Shown here piece after piece: positions 54,370-63,981 of a DNA stretch of 64,000 nt (position 1 is its first letter; the number at the start of each line of letters is the position of its first letter). This DNA is from Liopterus haemorrhoidalis (lineage: Eukaryota; Arthropoda; Insecta; Coleoptera; Dytiscidae): contig OZ020611.1 of assembly GCA_963971575.1 (NCBI GenBank), positions 203,036,419 to 203,100,418 of the forward strand. Reading direction: 5' to 3'. The position numbers and the translations under genes are program-made. The notes under the pieces are model-generated. The model did not search any database and was not told the origin of the DNA. It worked only from the letters and a program-made list of their open reading frames with translations.

Positions 54370-55113
54370 CAGTAGAGTACCCAGAAATTTATGAAGGGGG
54401 GGTTGTAAAAGCTAATTGCACGTAGTTTTGTTTGAAATAAAGATATAAATTTGTATTTCTATATCAATATTTTTTGGAACTTACAACATACTTACTCGTA
54501 ATTAGGTAATTAAGTGACAGGAGAGAAGACAGTACTATAAACATGTGAAAGGCCAGGATTAAATTGAATAGTATTACTTATTAGAGAGCCTCTTTAAAAA
54601 CAATGTTTTTAGTTGTGCTATTAGGCGCTAGTGAGGTAAAAGCTCTTACTAGAACTGACGCCCGAACATGCTACATAGAATTTTCCTTTCGAGAAGCATA
54701 GACTCCGCAAAACAACGCAACTTATCTTCATAGGGTGACCCTGCCACTTCTGAGTAGTTCATGAATCGTGTACCAACTTTGCCGCTGACAAAACGTATGT
54801 TGTCGCTGATAATTTCAAGAAAATGCGTTAAATATGAATGGAAAACATGAATTTCATATCTCCCACGCGCACTAATTTCATTATAACTATTGAAACGATT
54901 TTAATAAAACACAACCGCAAACCTGACCAGATGATATAGCAACACATAGAAAAAATAAAAAAATAAAAAAGAAAAAACGCATGAAAATCGGATCAGATGT
55001 TCTCGAGGGAAATTTTTAAAATAATGTTTTTTTTTATATCTGTTGATATTGTTGTCCTATAACAATTTGGGTGGGTGCACTTGACCCCAATCCCTTTCTT
55101 CGGTATGCCACTG
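54370..55113. mobile_element. hAT-like element, 744 bp
   Basis: Ends CAGTAGAGTACCCAGAAA and, complemented, CAGTGGCATACCGAAGAA. Flanks CACATCCT (54362-54369) and CACATTTT (55114-55121) match at 6 of 8 bases. It appears to sit inside an older pair of edges (AGAGGCAGCGGTGAAAGG at 54278; complement CAGAGCCAGCGCTAGATC near 55184). Confidence 0.55.
54649..54900 (-). pseudogene. Unrecognised 83-codon open stretch in a hAT-like element
   Basis: The minus strand is open from a TAA to TAG 54649-54651 and reads ISARGRYEIHVFHSYLTHFL, EIISDNIRFVSGKVGTRFMN, YSEVAGSPYEDKLRCFAESM and LLERKILCSMFGRQF. Amino-acid make-up is protein-like. I do not recognise the family and there is no good start codon. Confidence 0.35.
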
Positions 55114-55471
55114 CACATTTTAATAAAAGGACGTAGTTTGCCTGGATTTGCCCTGTGCACCAAAGGATCTAGCGCTGGCTCTGAATGTCTGAGACAATAT
55201 TTTTTGCCATAATGGTATCAGAAATATAGTATTTTATTTAACAAGCATATGATAGAGTTGTAATAGATACAATTAAAAATATATCTAGATACAGATACAG
55301 ATACAGAATTATAAAAAATATCTAGATACAGATACATTCCAAAGTGTTTGTTTCTAGATATAGCTAGATAGTTTTGAAAGAACACTGAAAAATGAAGGTA
55401 CCATATAAAAACATGTTTAAGAAATTCATTTTTATTGAAATACATATAATAGCTAACAATTATCAATGCAT
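55114..55471. other. No gene; GATA-rich patch
   Basis: 55255-55380 repeats AGATACAGATACAG and TATCTAGATACAG, a GATA-dense low-complexity tract comparable to 14682-14850. Confidence 0.5.
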
Positions 55472-55773
55472 TAGGTGTGTTCGATTTGCACATTTGCAGT
55501 TACTGTTTTCTGCCGCGTTAAAAAAATCTGTTCGTTTTGTTTCGCAGTAACTGCAAATCTGTTCGATTTGTCGTAATTTACTGCCAGTTTATGACGCTAC
55601 TGCGAAAAAGTTACAGCTGCTTCTCTTGCAGATATTTGTTACGGCTGTGTTTGTTTACCTTTTTGAGTTGGTACCATAGATAAAGAATAAATGGTTGGTA
55701 GTTTGTTTTTGACTTTTTGACAGGAAAATGGCTAGCATATTTGTTTTTATATTTATACTATATTCTTTGATGG

Positions 55774-55957
55774 CTAATGTCTTACAAATTCTTTTTTTGA
55801 ATATCCTGGGACAATAATTTCTTCAAAATTTTTTATTTTTTCTATCCTGGGGCATTTTGTAAACCTCGCAAATACAGTTCATAACTTCATCATCCGAACT
55901 CAAAAAATTGAAATCTGAATCAGATGATTCTGGATTTGATAATATTTCAAGATCCAT
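55774..55957 (-). pseudogene. Harbinger transposase N-terminal scrap
   Basis: MDLEILSNPESSDSDFNFLS, SDDEVMNCICEVYKMPQ, RKNKKF, then by frameshift EEIIVPGYSKKEFVRH and a stop. An acidic serine-rich lead followed by a basic RxKxF(x)E..(V/I)P.(F/Y)S..EF.RHF pattern is typical just before the catalytic domain of Harbinger/HARBI1-like transposases. Confidence 0.5.
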
Positions 55958-55991
55958 TAAATATATCTAATATTTTTCACCCTTTCGACAC

Positions 55992-56302
55992 TAGGCTGAC
56001 TTTTTTTCACAGAAAAAGAGTATACTAAAAAAAAAGGTTACACTCCAAAAGTTCAAATAATGAGCAAAAAACAGAGATCCTCATTTAAAAATACTAGTGA
56101 CTAGCAAAAATAAAAGGTCTTCACTCCCAAAATAGAAGTGATGAGAAAAAAAAATGTCCTCACTTCTAAACTAGAAGTAATAAAAACAAGTGACCATCAA
56201 AAAAGAGTATATTCAGAGTTTTTTTATAAAAAGTAAGAGTATAGAAAATATTACTCAAAAAAGAGTATAATACTCTTAAAAAGAGTACGTCTGGTCACCC
56301 TA
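55992..56302. mobile_element. hAT-like MITE with 42-bp minisatellite, 311 bp
   Basis: Ends TAGGCTGACTTTTT and, complemented, TAGGGTGACCAGACG. A perfect 8-bp duplication TTCGACAC occurs at 55984-55991 and 56303-56310. Inside are worn units AAAGGTCTTCACTCCCAAAA ... AGTGATGAG and an AAAGAGTAT-rich right half. Confidence 0.85.
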
Positions 56303-56544
56303 TTCGACACAAGATAATCTCCGAACCAAATCGTAAAAAGATTCTTAACCTGGAAAGTTATCTGACATCTGTCTGACATTTAACATTTACGTCAGACGTA
56401 CTTCTTATTCTTTACGTATAAACAAATCGAACAGAAAATTATACTCGCTGTATGTTACCAGTTTTTAATAGTAAACTGCTAACTGCAGCGTTTTACTGCT
56501 AGCGTTTAGCAGTATAACGCGAAGGTGCAAATCGAACATACCTA

Positions 56545-57022
56545 TATGTCTAAACAAACAGTGCATGTTAATCAGTATTATACAGGCCGTTCAAAAATAA
56601 CGGTGACGTTACAAAAAACTCACTAAATTCATGGTAAAACTCAATTCTACGGAATAAATTTGTACTAATGAACGTATGTAGTATGTTAGTCATATGTACT
56701 ACCGTATAAGACTAATGTTAGTCTTTTTGATATTGGCATCTGACACTACCGATAGAGGCGCTACTGCATTCACATCATGGCTGACTTTGGTAGGATATTT
56801 TTGACAGGTTCAATGGTATCTTCATGTGATATTTATTGAAACACACGGGAACACACTCTAAAATGGTCTTTAACTGTCTTTCCACTTCTAAGAACATATT
56901 CCCATGCTTGTCACAAACTCGACTATCCTACAACCGTCAGTTTCTCAAAATCTCACTAGAGGCGCTTCAGTTATTGTCAGTTGACAATTACGTTTTATTG
57001 TTGTTATTACGGAGATGTTCTT
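56545..57022. other. No recognisable gene
   Basis: Mixed-composition DNA. The 72-codon frame at 56836-57054 runs into a piggyBac terminus and is not supported. Confidence 0.45.
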
Positions 57023-57026
57023 TTAA

Positions 57027-57556
57027 CCGTTTCAGTACTAAAGGGATTAATTAATCCCAAGAATTTTCAAATCAACACTGAACTCTCAAAATGCATTGTT
57101 AATGGGTTTTAATTAACCCGTTCAGTTTTTGTAGGTTATAGTATGTGATTCATGCACTGTCTTAGTAAAAACTGATAAAAGGAGCCGCTGTGAGGGCTGT
57201 AAGAGGGAGAAGAGGGAAAGACGAACAAAACATATTTGCAAGGCTTGCAACATCTCATATTGTATAAGTTGTTTCACCAAATGTCATACATAAATTTATT
57301 TCTTATTTTGTGTTTTCTATAATAAATGATAACTCATATTCACAGTTTTATTATTTTTTTATATGTCTTCAAAATTCAAAACTATTGGGTTCAAATTATC
57401 CCAGCACTAAACACTGTTGGGTTCAAATGATCACATCCGATTTCCATTAAAAATACAGTATTGTTGTCAATATATGTTTTAAACAATTTGTTATACTGTC
57501 CTTTAAGTGTCTTATCTATTCCATATTGCTTATAGAAAAAAGTAGTATTGAAACGG
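57027..57556 (+). mobile_element. piggyBac-type mini-element, 530 bp
   Basis: Ends CCGTTTCAGTACT and, complemented, CCGTTTCAATACT, each flanked by TTAA (57023-57026, 57557-57560). It encloses the extreme 3' end of a transposase. Sub-terminal palindromes GGGATTAATTAATCCC and GGGTTTTAATTAACCC occur on the left side. Confidence 0.9.
57135..57293 (+). pseudogene. piggyBac transposase cysteine-rich C-terminus
   Basis: VIVCDSCTVLVKTDKRSRCE, GCKREKRERRTKHICKACN and ISYCISCFTKCHT before TAA. The C..C...C..C...C..C...C..C...H spacing is the PHD/RING-like zinc-binding tail of piggyBac transposases, which contacts element ends. The DDE domain is deleted. No internal stop over 52 codons. Confidence 0.8.
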
Positions 57557-57560
57557 TTAA

Positions 57561-57878
57561 ATCAAATTTTAGCCCTAATTTTGGATCACAAATAAAAAAA
57601 TTCTGATTAGAAATAAGTGATTTTTTTTTTGACATTCCAAACAAATTTAATTAGTAACCGTCAGAATTTTAACCGCTTTCTGAATTTTGTTTACATCAAA
57701 AATAAAATATTCCAAATGACGATTTATAATTAATCTACCGTATTAGTCCGAATATAACGCGAACCCGAATTTAACACGACACGAATATTTTTCATGAAGA
57801 TATTTTTAAAAAAAAGTTATTTGAAAATCGCATCGGTATCGTTAGTATGCTCGCTTTTAGTCTCCCACAAAATGTGAT
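57561..57878. other. No recognisable feature
   Basis: AT-rich DNA with CGAATATAACGCGAACCCGA near 57748, reminiscent of a repeat but without partner. Confidence 0.4.
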
Positions 57879-57886
57879 CTTTAGAC

Positions 57887-59185
57887 CAGAGAATCGAACC
57901 GGAACCGAACCGAAAACCGAAAACCGAAATTAACCTGAATTTTTAACAGAACCGAAATCGTAACCGGACCGTAAAATTGCTAAATTTAAAAACCGAAACC
58001 GAAACCGGAACGAAACAAAAATAACGGTTAATTTCGGTTAGAACGAAAAAAAAAAAACGGTTTATTTCGGTTCATTTTTTTTTTTTTTTATTAAATTAAT
58101 TCATTAACCGCTTTCTTTAATTCTCCCTGATGAAATGTAATGCTTCTTTCGTAAGCGTAAGAGTAACCCCTACTCCTTCATTTGACACTGCCTACCAGTG
58201 TTGCCACTTGTTTTTGATAAATTTATGGTGCAGCATTGCCTGAATTATTTTTATTATTAGATTACCTCAAAAATTATATTTTTTCGATGGTAATGGTCAT
58301 TACGGTAATAAAAAAGCTATATTTATCAGAATATCTGAAATTCTTTTCAGAATTTACTAAAAACTAAGACCTGATAATTATGTGACAACTGGTAACACTA
58401 CGCATTTCATATACAGAGCCGGCACTGCCGGGCATGCGGGCGCCACTGCGAGGGGGGCGTTAATGACCAAATGAAAATAAAAGTAAGGCAGTGAAATGTA
58501 ATTTTAGAAGTGAGTACCTTTTTTTTTAGGTCTTCACTTGAAATTTAAAAGTGAGGACCTTTTGTTTTTAGATCTTCACTTGAAATTTAGAAGGGAAGAT
58601 CTCGAAAAAAGCTACTTGCGCCCTACTTAGGGGCGCTCAATTAAATCTTGCTTGCGGGCGCCGCAGACCCTTGCGCCGACTCTGCATATATTTATGTTGT
58701 ATAGATGCAGATTATACGTAACATTCCTGTATTGTGTCCAATGAATGGTTAGTAAAGAATTCTATTTGTATTAAGTATTTACTACCTAATTGTGCCCGAT
58801 TATCAACGATTATCAGAAATAAATGAATAAACAAAATTAAAAGAAAAAACAATTTAATGGCTCATACACCCAACACCAGTGATGGAAGTTTACGTGTGAA
58901 CATTAATTGTTCAAATATACATGTAAAATCGGCGTAAATAATGTCAATTTGTTAACAATTTCTGTTTTCTTCCTTATAATATTACGATTCTACGAACTGT
59001 TATTTTTTATTTTTATAAGAGCAAGTTCACATTGTTTATTAAAATTTAACTTGTTATTTAAACCGGAACCGAACCGGAACTAAACCGAAATTTTTCGACG
59101 AACCGAAACCGAAACCGGAACGAAAAACGTTTACTTGGAACGTAACCGAAAACCGGAACGAAATAAATTTCGGTTCGACTCTCTG
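57887..59185. mobile_element. hAT element with ACCGAA-rich ends, 1299 bp
   Basis: Ends CAGAGAATCGAACCGGAACC and, complemented, CAGAGAGTCGAACCGAAATT. A perfect 8-bp duplication CTTTAGAC occurs at 57879-57886 and 59186-59193. Both ends repeat ACCGAA/ACCGGAA many times (57896-58010, 59060-59165). Non-coding interior with a nested MITE. Confidence 0.9.
58414..58684. mobile_element. hAT MITE with 42-bp minisatellite, 271 bp
   Basis: Ends CAGAGCCGGCACTGCC and, complemented, CAGAGTCGGCGCAAGG. CATATA flanks both sides, but a full 8-bp duplication is not resolved. Inside are two or three reversed units (TTTTAGGTCTTCACTTGAAA, AAAGTGAGGACCTTTT). Confidence 0.8.
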
Positions 59186-59399
59186 CTTTAGACCCATTTA
59201 AATTATTTAAAATGCAGCATTTCTTGAAACTATCACTATCAATTAGGGACAGACTTTGGTCTAGGCAGACTAGGCAACAGCCTAGGGCCCTTATTTTTTT
59301 AGGCCCGTATTACGGTGTTATTATGGATTTTTTTAATTCTTTTATGTTTTTTTGGACTAGAGAACCCGCAATGAGAACCCTGCCTAGGGCCTCGATTTT

Positions 59400-59870
59400 C
59401 CTTAGTTCTCCACTGTTATCGATTCAGATTCGATCTTGTGCCAGGCGGTCGCAATCCATTCTCCTAAAAGTGAGACTAAGGATTTCTTTGTTTTTCCTGA
59501 AGGTGTCAATGGATGATTTCTCGCTAATACCCAATTGTTGTATTCTTTTCGTAAGTTGTCTTTAAATGGTTTATTGACCACCACATCCAAGACTTGTAAC
59601 TGAGGTGGCATAACACCTGGTATTATCGGAATTAAATACCTGAATTTTTACCTTAACACCTGACGTAAGGTGGCCTCGAAATGCATCAAGGAGCGAGGTT
59701 CTCTCAGAGAACCTGGCCGTTTTCCGCATATCACATTTAACCAGTCTAATACTATTTCCTCTGTCATCCAACCTTTTTCTTGGGCCCGAAAATTATTCCT
59801 GGATTCAGCTTTTCTTTGGGCTTTGCTTTACGTTTCAATATATCGTAAGGATGAACTTCTGTCCAAAAAA
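59400..59870 (-). pseudogene. pogo/Tigger-type transposase remnant
   Basis: Minus strand: WMTEEIVLDWLNVICGKRPG-like text, then LDAFRGHLTSGVKVKIQ, NSDN, and, after a frame change, PGVMPPQLQVLDVVVNKPFK, DNLRKEYNNWV, LTPSGKTKK and LLGEWIATAWHKI. This is the C-terminal half of the pogo-family DDE domain (D.FR.HLT..VK, P..LQ.LDV.VNKPFK). The element ends were not found. A hAT-like scrap (CAGCCTAGGGCCC) lies at 59250-59400. Confidence 0.75.
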
Positions 59871-59871
59871 T

Positions 59872-60545
59872 TCTAAGTAATGTACATCGGTGTGAACCGG
59901 AATAGTACAACAGGAATTTTTGATCAGATTATGTTTTTGAAAAAAACGCATATTTGTGTTTTTTTGCTTATAATGTACACAAGTTTCACGCTTCACTAGA
60001 AGGTGTATCCTGGTCTAGTGGTTATGATGCTGGCTTCTCACTCAACTAACTCAATCGAAAGGGATCGAACCCTGCGAGAAGAGACAATATTATTTTTTGT
60101 CTATTTTTTTATTTTTATATTGTTTAAATTATTTTTTAAAAATTCTATTTATATTTTGGCAAATGTTGCATTTAATTTTTAATAGCGTAAATTTAATAAC
60201 CAGTGGAAATTGTTTAAATTATAATTTAATTGTTTCAATGTACACGAAATCAGAGGGGCGGACCTTATAACAACCACTGGAAGCTATAGGCGCAATTTTT
60301 AAAATTCTTAATGAACCTTGCTATATAAAAAAAAAAAAAATACTGCACTTATTTAGAAACCTAAATAATGGTATTATTTTAGGAATTAAATAATGGTATT
60401 TAGAAACCTAAATAATGGTATTATTTGGTATTAAATATTTTAATATAAAATTTGTTTTGGCATCCCAAATAATCATCATTCACTTACTAAATACCTACAA
60501 AACCCTAAAATGTGTGAAAATTCACACTTCACATCAATTTTTTTA
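59872..60545 (+). repeat. Dispersed Helentron/HINE-like repeat, copy 10 (3' two thirds)
   Basis: Starts AAATTCTAAGTAATGTACAT with GGTGTGAACCGGAATAGTAC and CAACAGGAATTTTTGATCAG. It has a tRNA-like module (60003-60083), a T-rich tail that aligns with copy 2 (TTTGGCAAATGTTGCATTTA, AATTTAATAACCAGT), then ACCTACAAAACCCTAAAATG and GTGTGAAAATTCACAC at 60493-60530. Confidence 0.7.
60003..60083 (+). other. tRNA-like pol III promoter module in repeat copy 10
   Basis: TGGTCTAGTGG (60011-60021) matches the A-box consensus at every position. GATCGAACC (60063-60071) matches the core of the B box 41 bp later. The 5' text TCCTGGTCTAGTGGTTATGA is like tRNA-Glu/Asp genes. Acceptor stem is poor, so I read it as a tRNA-derived module, not a tRNA gene. 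Its sequence differs from the module in copy 2. Confidence 0.6.
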
Positions 60546-60786
60546 CCTTTCTTATGGTGGTATTGAGGCATAGGCGTACTAATAAGAAAGGTTGTTTATC
60601 GGTACATCCGAGAATTAAAATAATGTTTACAAATGTAAAGTCGGAAGTGTTAAAGTGATGTAAAAAAAATAATTAACAAATATATATTTACTTTTTTAAT
60701 CAAAACATGCATATATACAAAACAGTTTATTTACTTAGCTTAAAAATAATACTTTTCTAATGACTTGATATCTTTCAAAATATCTT

Positions 60787-61290
60787 TTTAAGGTTTTGTA
60801 GGTATGACCACAAAAAACCGTTATAACGTCACACATGTATCTATCTTTCTGTCTGTATGTACGGTAGAAATTGTAGCCAAACGGCTGAACATAGAATGTC
60901 GAAATTCGGCATGCTTGTGCAACTCTTGGACCCGCATATAGGAAAGATACCGAGCGTTCAAAAAACACATGAGTTATAGTCTACGTCGCGTTTAGATAAC
61001 GCAGCGTTCATCCTTTGATGAACGCCGCGATTAACGAACGCCGAAAACAGTACCTACAAACTGAACTTTTGATGAAATTTCTATTTCGACAGATGATGAA
61101 TTTTTGAAAACAATATTTTTCATGTGAGGCAATAAATGAAGCTCTAGTACTCAGATTAATAAACGTAAATTGATATATAAAAATTTAGACTGATGCATTT
61201 TTAGTCAAAAATGTGTTTATCACTTTCTAGATGTCTACGAAATCCTGATATTTGTGAAATTTCACATTTTACATAATTTTATTGATAATA
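60787..61290 (+). repeat. Dispersed Helentron/HINE-like repeat, copy 11 (short, both ends)
   Basis: Starts AAGGTTTTGTAGGTATGACC, then CTTTCTGTCTGTATGTACGG, GTAGCCAAACGGCTGAACAT, CAACTCTTGGACCCGCATAT. It ends GTCTACGAAATCCTGATATT with TGTGAAATTTCACA. About 500 bp. A GCGTTCATC/GATGAACGC stem-loop (61004-61025) lies inside. Confidence 0.65.
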
Positions 61291-61447
61291 TTAGACTATA
61301 ACGAATTATAGAATCATATTTACAAATCTTTATATAATATTATATACATCTCAGAGCATTTAATTATGATTCATTGTGTCAATTAATAAGAAGTTTCCCC
61401 TTTTCAGTTAAATTGTGCATATTTTGATATAATTTGAACGATTTCAG

Positions 61448-61614
61448 GAACAACAACGATCACAGCGCGAACAGTGGGAAGTCCGGCAACTAGATCACGA
61501 TTTACTTCAACAGCGCCACTCGGAGCGAGAGCGGGAAAGGGAACAACGAGAACAAGCAGAACACCGTATATTACATACAGCAGAAACTGAAGATGATTCC
61601 AGTTTACAATCTGT
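61448..61614 (+). CDS. Candidate internal exon of a host gene, coiled-coil-like
   Basis: A GC-richer 167-bp segment lies between a good acceptor (GAACGATTTCAG) and a consensus donor (GTGAGT, 61615-61620). It is open in one frame: EQQRSQREQWEVRQLDHDLL, QQRHSEREREREQREQAEHR and ILHTAETEDDSSLQSV, leaving 2 bases of the next codon. The Q/E/R-rich charged run suggests a coiled coil or disordered linker. I do not recognise the gene. No flanking exon was identified with confidence. Confidence 0.6.
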
Positions 61615-61620
61615 GTGAGT

Positions 61621-62282
61621 TATACAAACAAAGAAAGGAAAACAAAAAATTACTGTTTTTTTTTCAACGAGCTGAATCCGGAAGGAGAAAAAAACAAGTG
61701 CATATTAAAACAATCAATATGACGCTTGTTTCTTTATTCTTTTGGTTTTTTAAAAATTCTTGTTTTATACGAACAATTGATTTATGTTCAATGTCTAGAA
61801 TATTAGTTTTTTTCATATATTACTTTTTAGATACAAAAATACATGGTTTCAGTTGGTAATAACAAATTTCCGATCAATATGAAATAAATTTCTTATGCAC
61901 AGTTGTATTTTAAAAGATACATTGAAAAATGTCATTCAGTTGTTTTCTTTGTTCATAATAATGCGGTAATTTTCAGACAAAGATTATTTGTCACAATGCG
62001 GCAATTTTGACATAATGATTGCGGATATATGTAACTTACATCGTCGTTGGCGAAAACTGTACTAATAATACCTGCTTATATTGACTACGCATGGTTTGAA
62101 AGACCGTGAACCAAGTGACGTCAGGCGTCCCATAACGTCATATGCATTCTGTCAAGGTTACGTTCATTACAAGAATTTATGTAAAACAGTTGCTGTATTT
62201 TTGTTTAAATACCGATATTGACTATGTAGTTATGAAATAATCGATTATTCTAAAGATTTAGGTAATTCTTTAAGGAAGTGAA
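61621..62282. other. Putative intron
   Basis: AT-rich, no transposon signature except worn short repeats. It follows the splice donor at 61615. Confidence 0.4.
62116..62123. promoter_or_regulatory. Consensus CRE palindrome
   Basis: TGACGTCA is the full CREB/ATF palindrome. A related half-site TAACGTCA (62133-62140) lies 10 bp on, inside GC-richer DNA. Single-site matches are weak evidence, and no linked promoter is proven. Confidence 0.25.
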
Positions 62283-62468
62283 GTGATAATTGATGAAAAT
62301 TACGTGTTTAAATGGAAAGAAAACATTGAAAAGTGTGATTGTCGGAACGCGTCCTGCCGGTACCTCGTTGCGACTCGTGCAGGCTCGGTTCTCCGCAGTG
62401 ACGCAATGACGGTCACCAGTTCCGATCTGAAAACTGTAATCGTTGTTAGGTTCATTGTTGTAAAATGA
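62283..62468 (+). other. GC-rich patch, possible untranslated or coding exon
   Basis: 62335-62430 is markedly GC-rich for the window and lies in a 61-codon open frame (CDCRNASCRYLVATRAGSV). No clear acceptor/donor pair was found, and the protein is unrecognised. Confidence 0.25.
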
Positions 62469-63109
62469 CTTTAATTCGATAATACATACTCGATAACATT
62501 AATATAATTACGGTTGTGATATTATTTAAATAGTACTTTAGTAATTTGATGCAGTTACACGTGTAAAGAAACTTTAATATCTTCATAATATTAATATACT
62601 CTAGTCAAAGCTCAATTAATAATAAAATTAAATGGTTCTGTAGAAATTTAAAAAATTAAACCAAAAATCTAAATAATAACTACAGTATTAATGATTTATA
62701 CATGCACATTTTCTTCACTGTTTAAATTGACGATCTTGCTTTTGAAAGATTTCTTTAAATAATCACGTAGCTTTAACTAATTTGATGAAAATTTAAAGTT
62801 GTTTAAAGTTGGGTGCAGCATTTTATAAAACATTAGTTACTCACAATATCACTGTATAAAATTGGTTACACATGTTGCCAATGTAGAGATACACGTTCAC
62901 TGTAAATACTTAATAAACTAATGAGATTTAATTTAATTCAGAGTTTGAGGTATTGACATAATTGAATTTTTGATGAATTTATATTCTTGTATATATACCG
63001 TACCTAATAACCATAGTTATAACTTGAAAGTTAGTGGGGCATGATGAGGATGAAATGATACGGATTCATTTGATCATGCGAGCATTAGCGATTGATTTGG
63101 TTTGAGCAG
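62469..63109. other. AT-rich intergenic or intronic DNA
   Basis: No gene, RNA or paired termini recognised. Confidence 0.45.
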
Positions 63110-63480
63110 CACATCACTTCTTATGAATGTTGGAACGTACCAGTACCAATAAGCAATAACCTACCTGCCAAGCCAAGCAAGCCACGCAAGCAAAGCAAAG
63201 CAAGCGTTAAGCATACACATTCCCCGTACCAACGTACCAAGTGAATGTCGTTAAGCCAAGCCAAGCCAAGAGTATTTGAAACAGCGTCAATTCTGCCAGA
63301 GTTGTGTTAATACTGATAATTCACTGTACCGAGTAGCAGTTGCACACGGTTGCACTGTTGGGTACGGGAGCACGGTAGGGTACCGGTGTCAGTCGGTCGT
63401 GTGCAGTACGGTAGCAGTACAGTTGACGGTCGACGGTCGGTACCTGCCGCTAGTAGTACTAATAGTTATAATTCTGCACC
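63110..63480 (+). promoter_or_regulatory. GC-rich candidate promoter/5' UTR region
   Basis: The composition shifts to GC-richer DNA with CpGs, arrays of GCCAAGC/GCAAGC (63165-63270), then alternating GGTACC/GTACGG/GGTCG words (63360-63445). It precedes a possible start codon at 63982. Consistent with, but not proof of, a promoter or 5' leader. Confidence 0.3.
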
Positions 63481-63981
63481 AATTACACAGTTATTTAATA
63501 TTAGACAGTTCAGTTAACAGTTTGCTGACAAGTACTTGACACCTTAGGTTGGTTCATTAGTTTATTGTAGAATGAATTTATATAGTTTGACTTTACTTTA
63601 ATAGCTGTAGTTGTTGCTGTTATATTTTCATTTCCGATAACGCTACAAGCATGTGTTTATACGCTGTGCTGTATTTAAAACTACGAGAATGTTTTATTTT
63701 ATGAAAATGTGTGATTTCTTCAGTAATCAAATAATAAGCTTATGCCTTAACTTGATACTAATCAATAAAAATAGTGCCTATGCTTCAATTTTTGCTCACT
63801 AATATTGATACATTGATATACATTAATTAATGGAATAAACGTAACGGAATATTGACTAGAATTGCGGTCCAAAGAGCTCTTACTATTAGTGGAGCGATAC
63901 AGAGAAAAGAGAGAGTCAATTAGCATTTTACGTATCGTATCGTCTCGTGGCATTAGTGAGTAGTTTGTGGATCCACACCAA

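Larger units (their letters stand above)
55474..56542 (-). mobile_element. Harbinger-derived element with nested hAT MITE
   Basis: Ends GGTGTGTTCGATTTGCAC and, complemented, GGTATGTTCGATTTGCAC. TA flanks at 55472-55473 and 56543-56544; a 3-bp duplication is not clean. The interior carries a transposase N-terminal scrap and a 311-bp hAT MITE. Confidence 0.7.

Noticed and set aside
63276..63539. 87-codon open frame near the right edge
   Set aside because: Composition follows the GGTACC/GTACGG word repeats. It looks like leader or promoter DNA, not a conserved protein.
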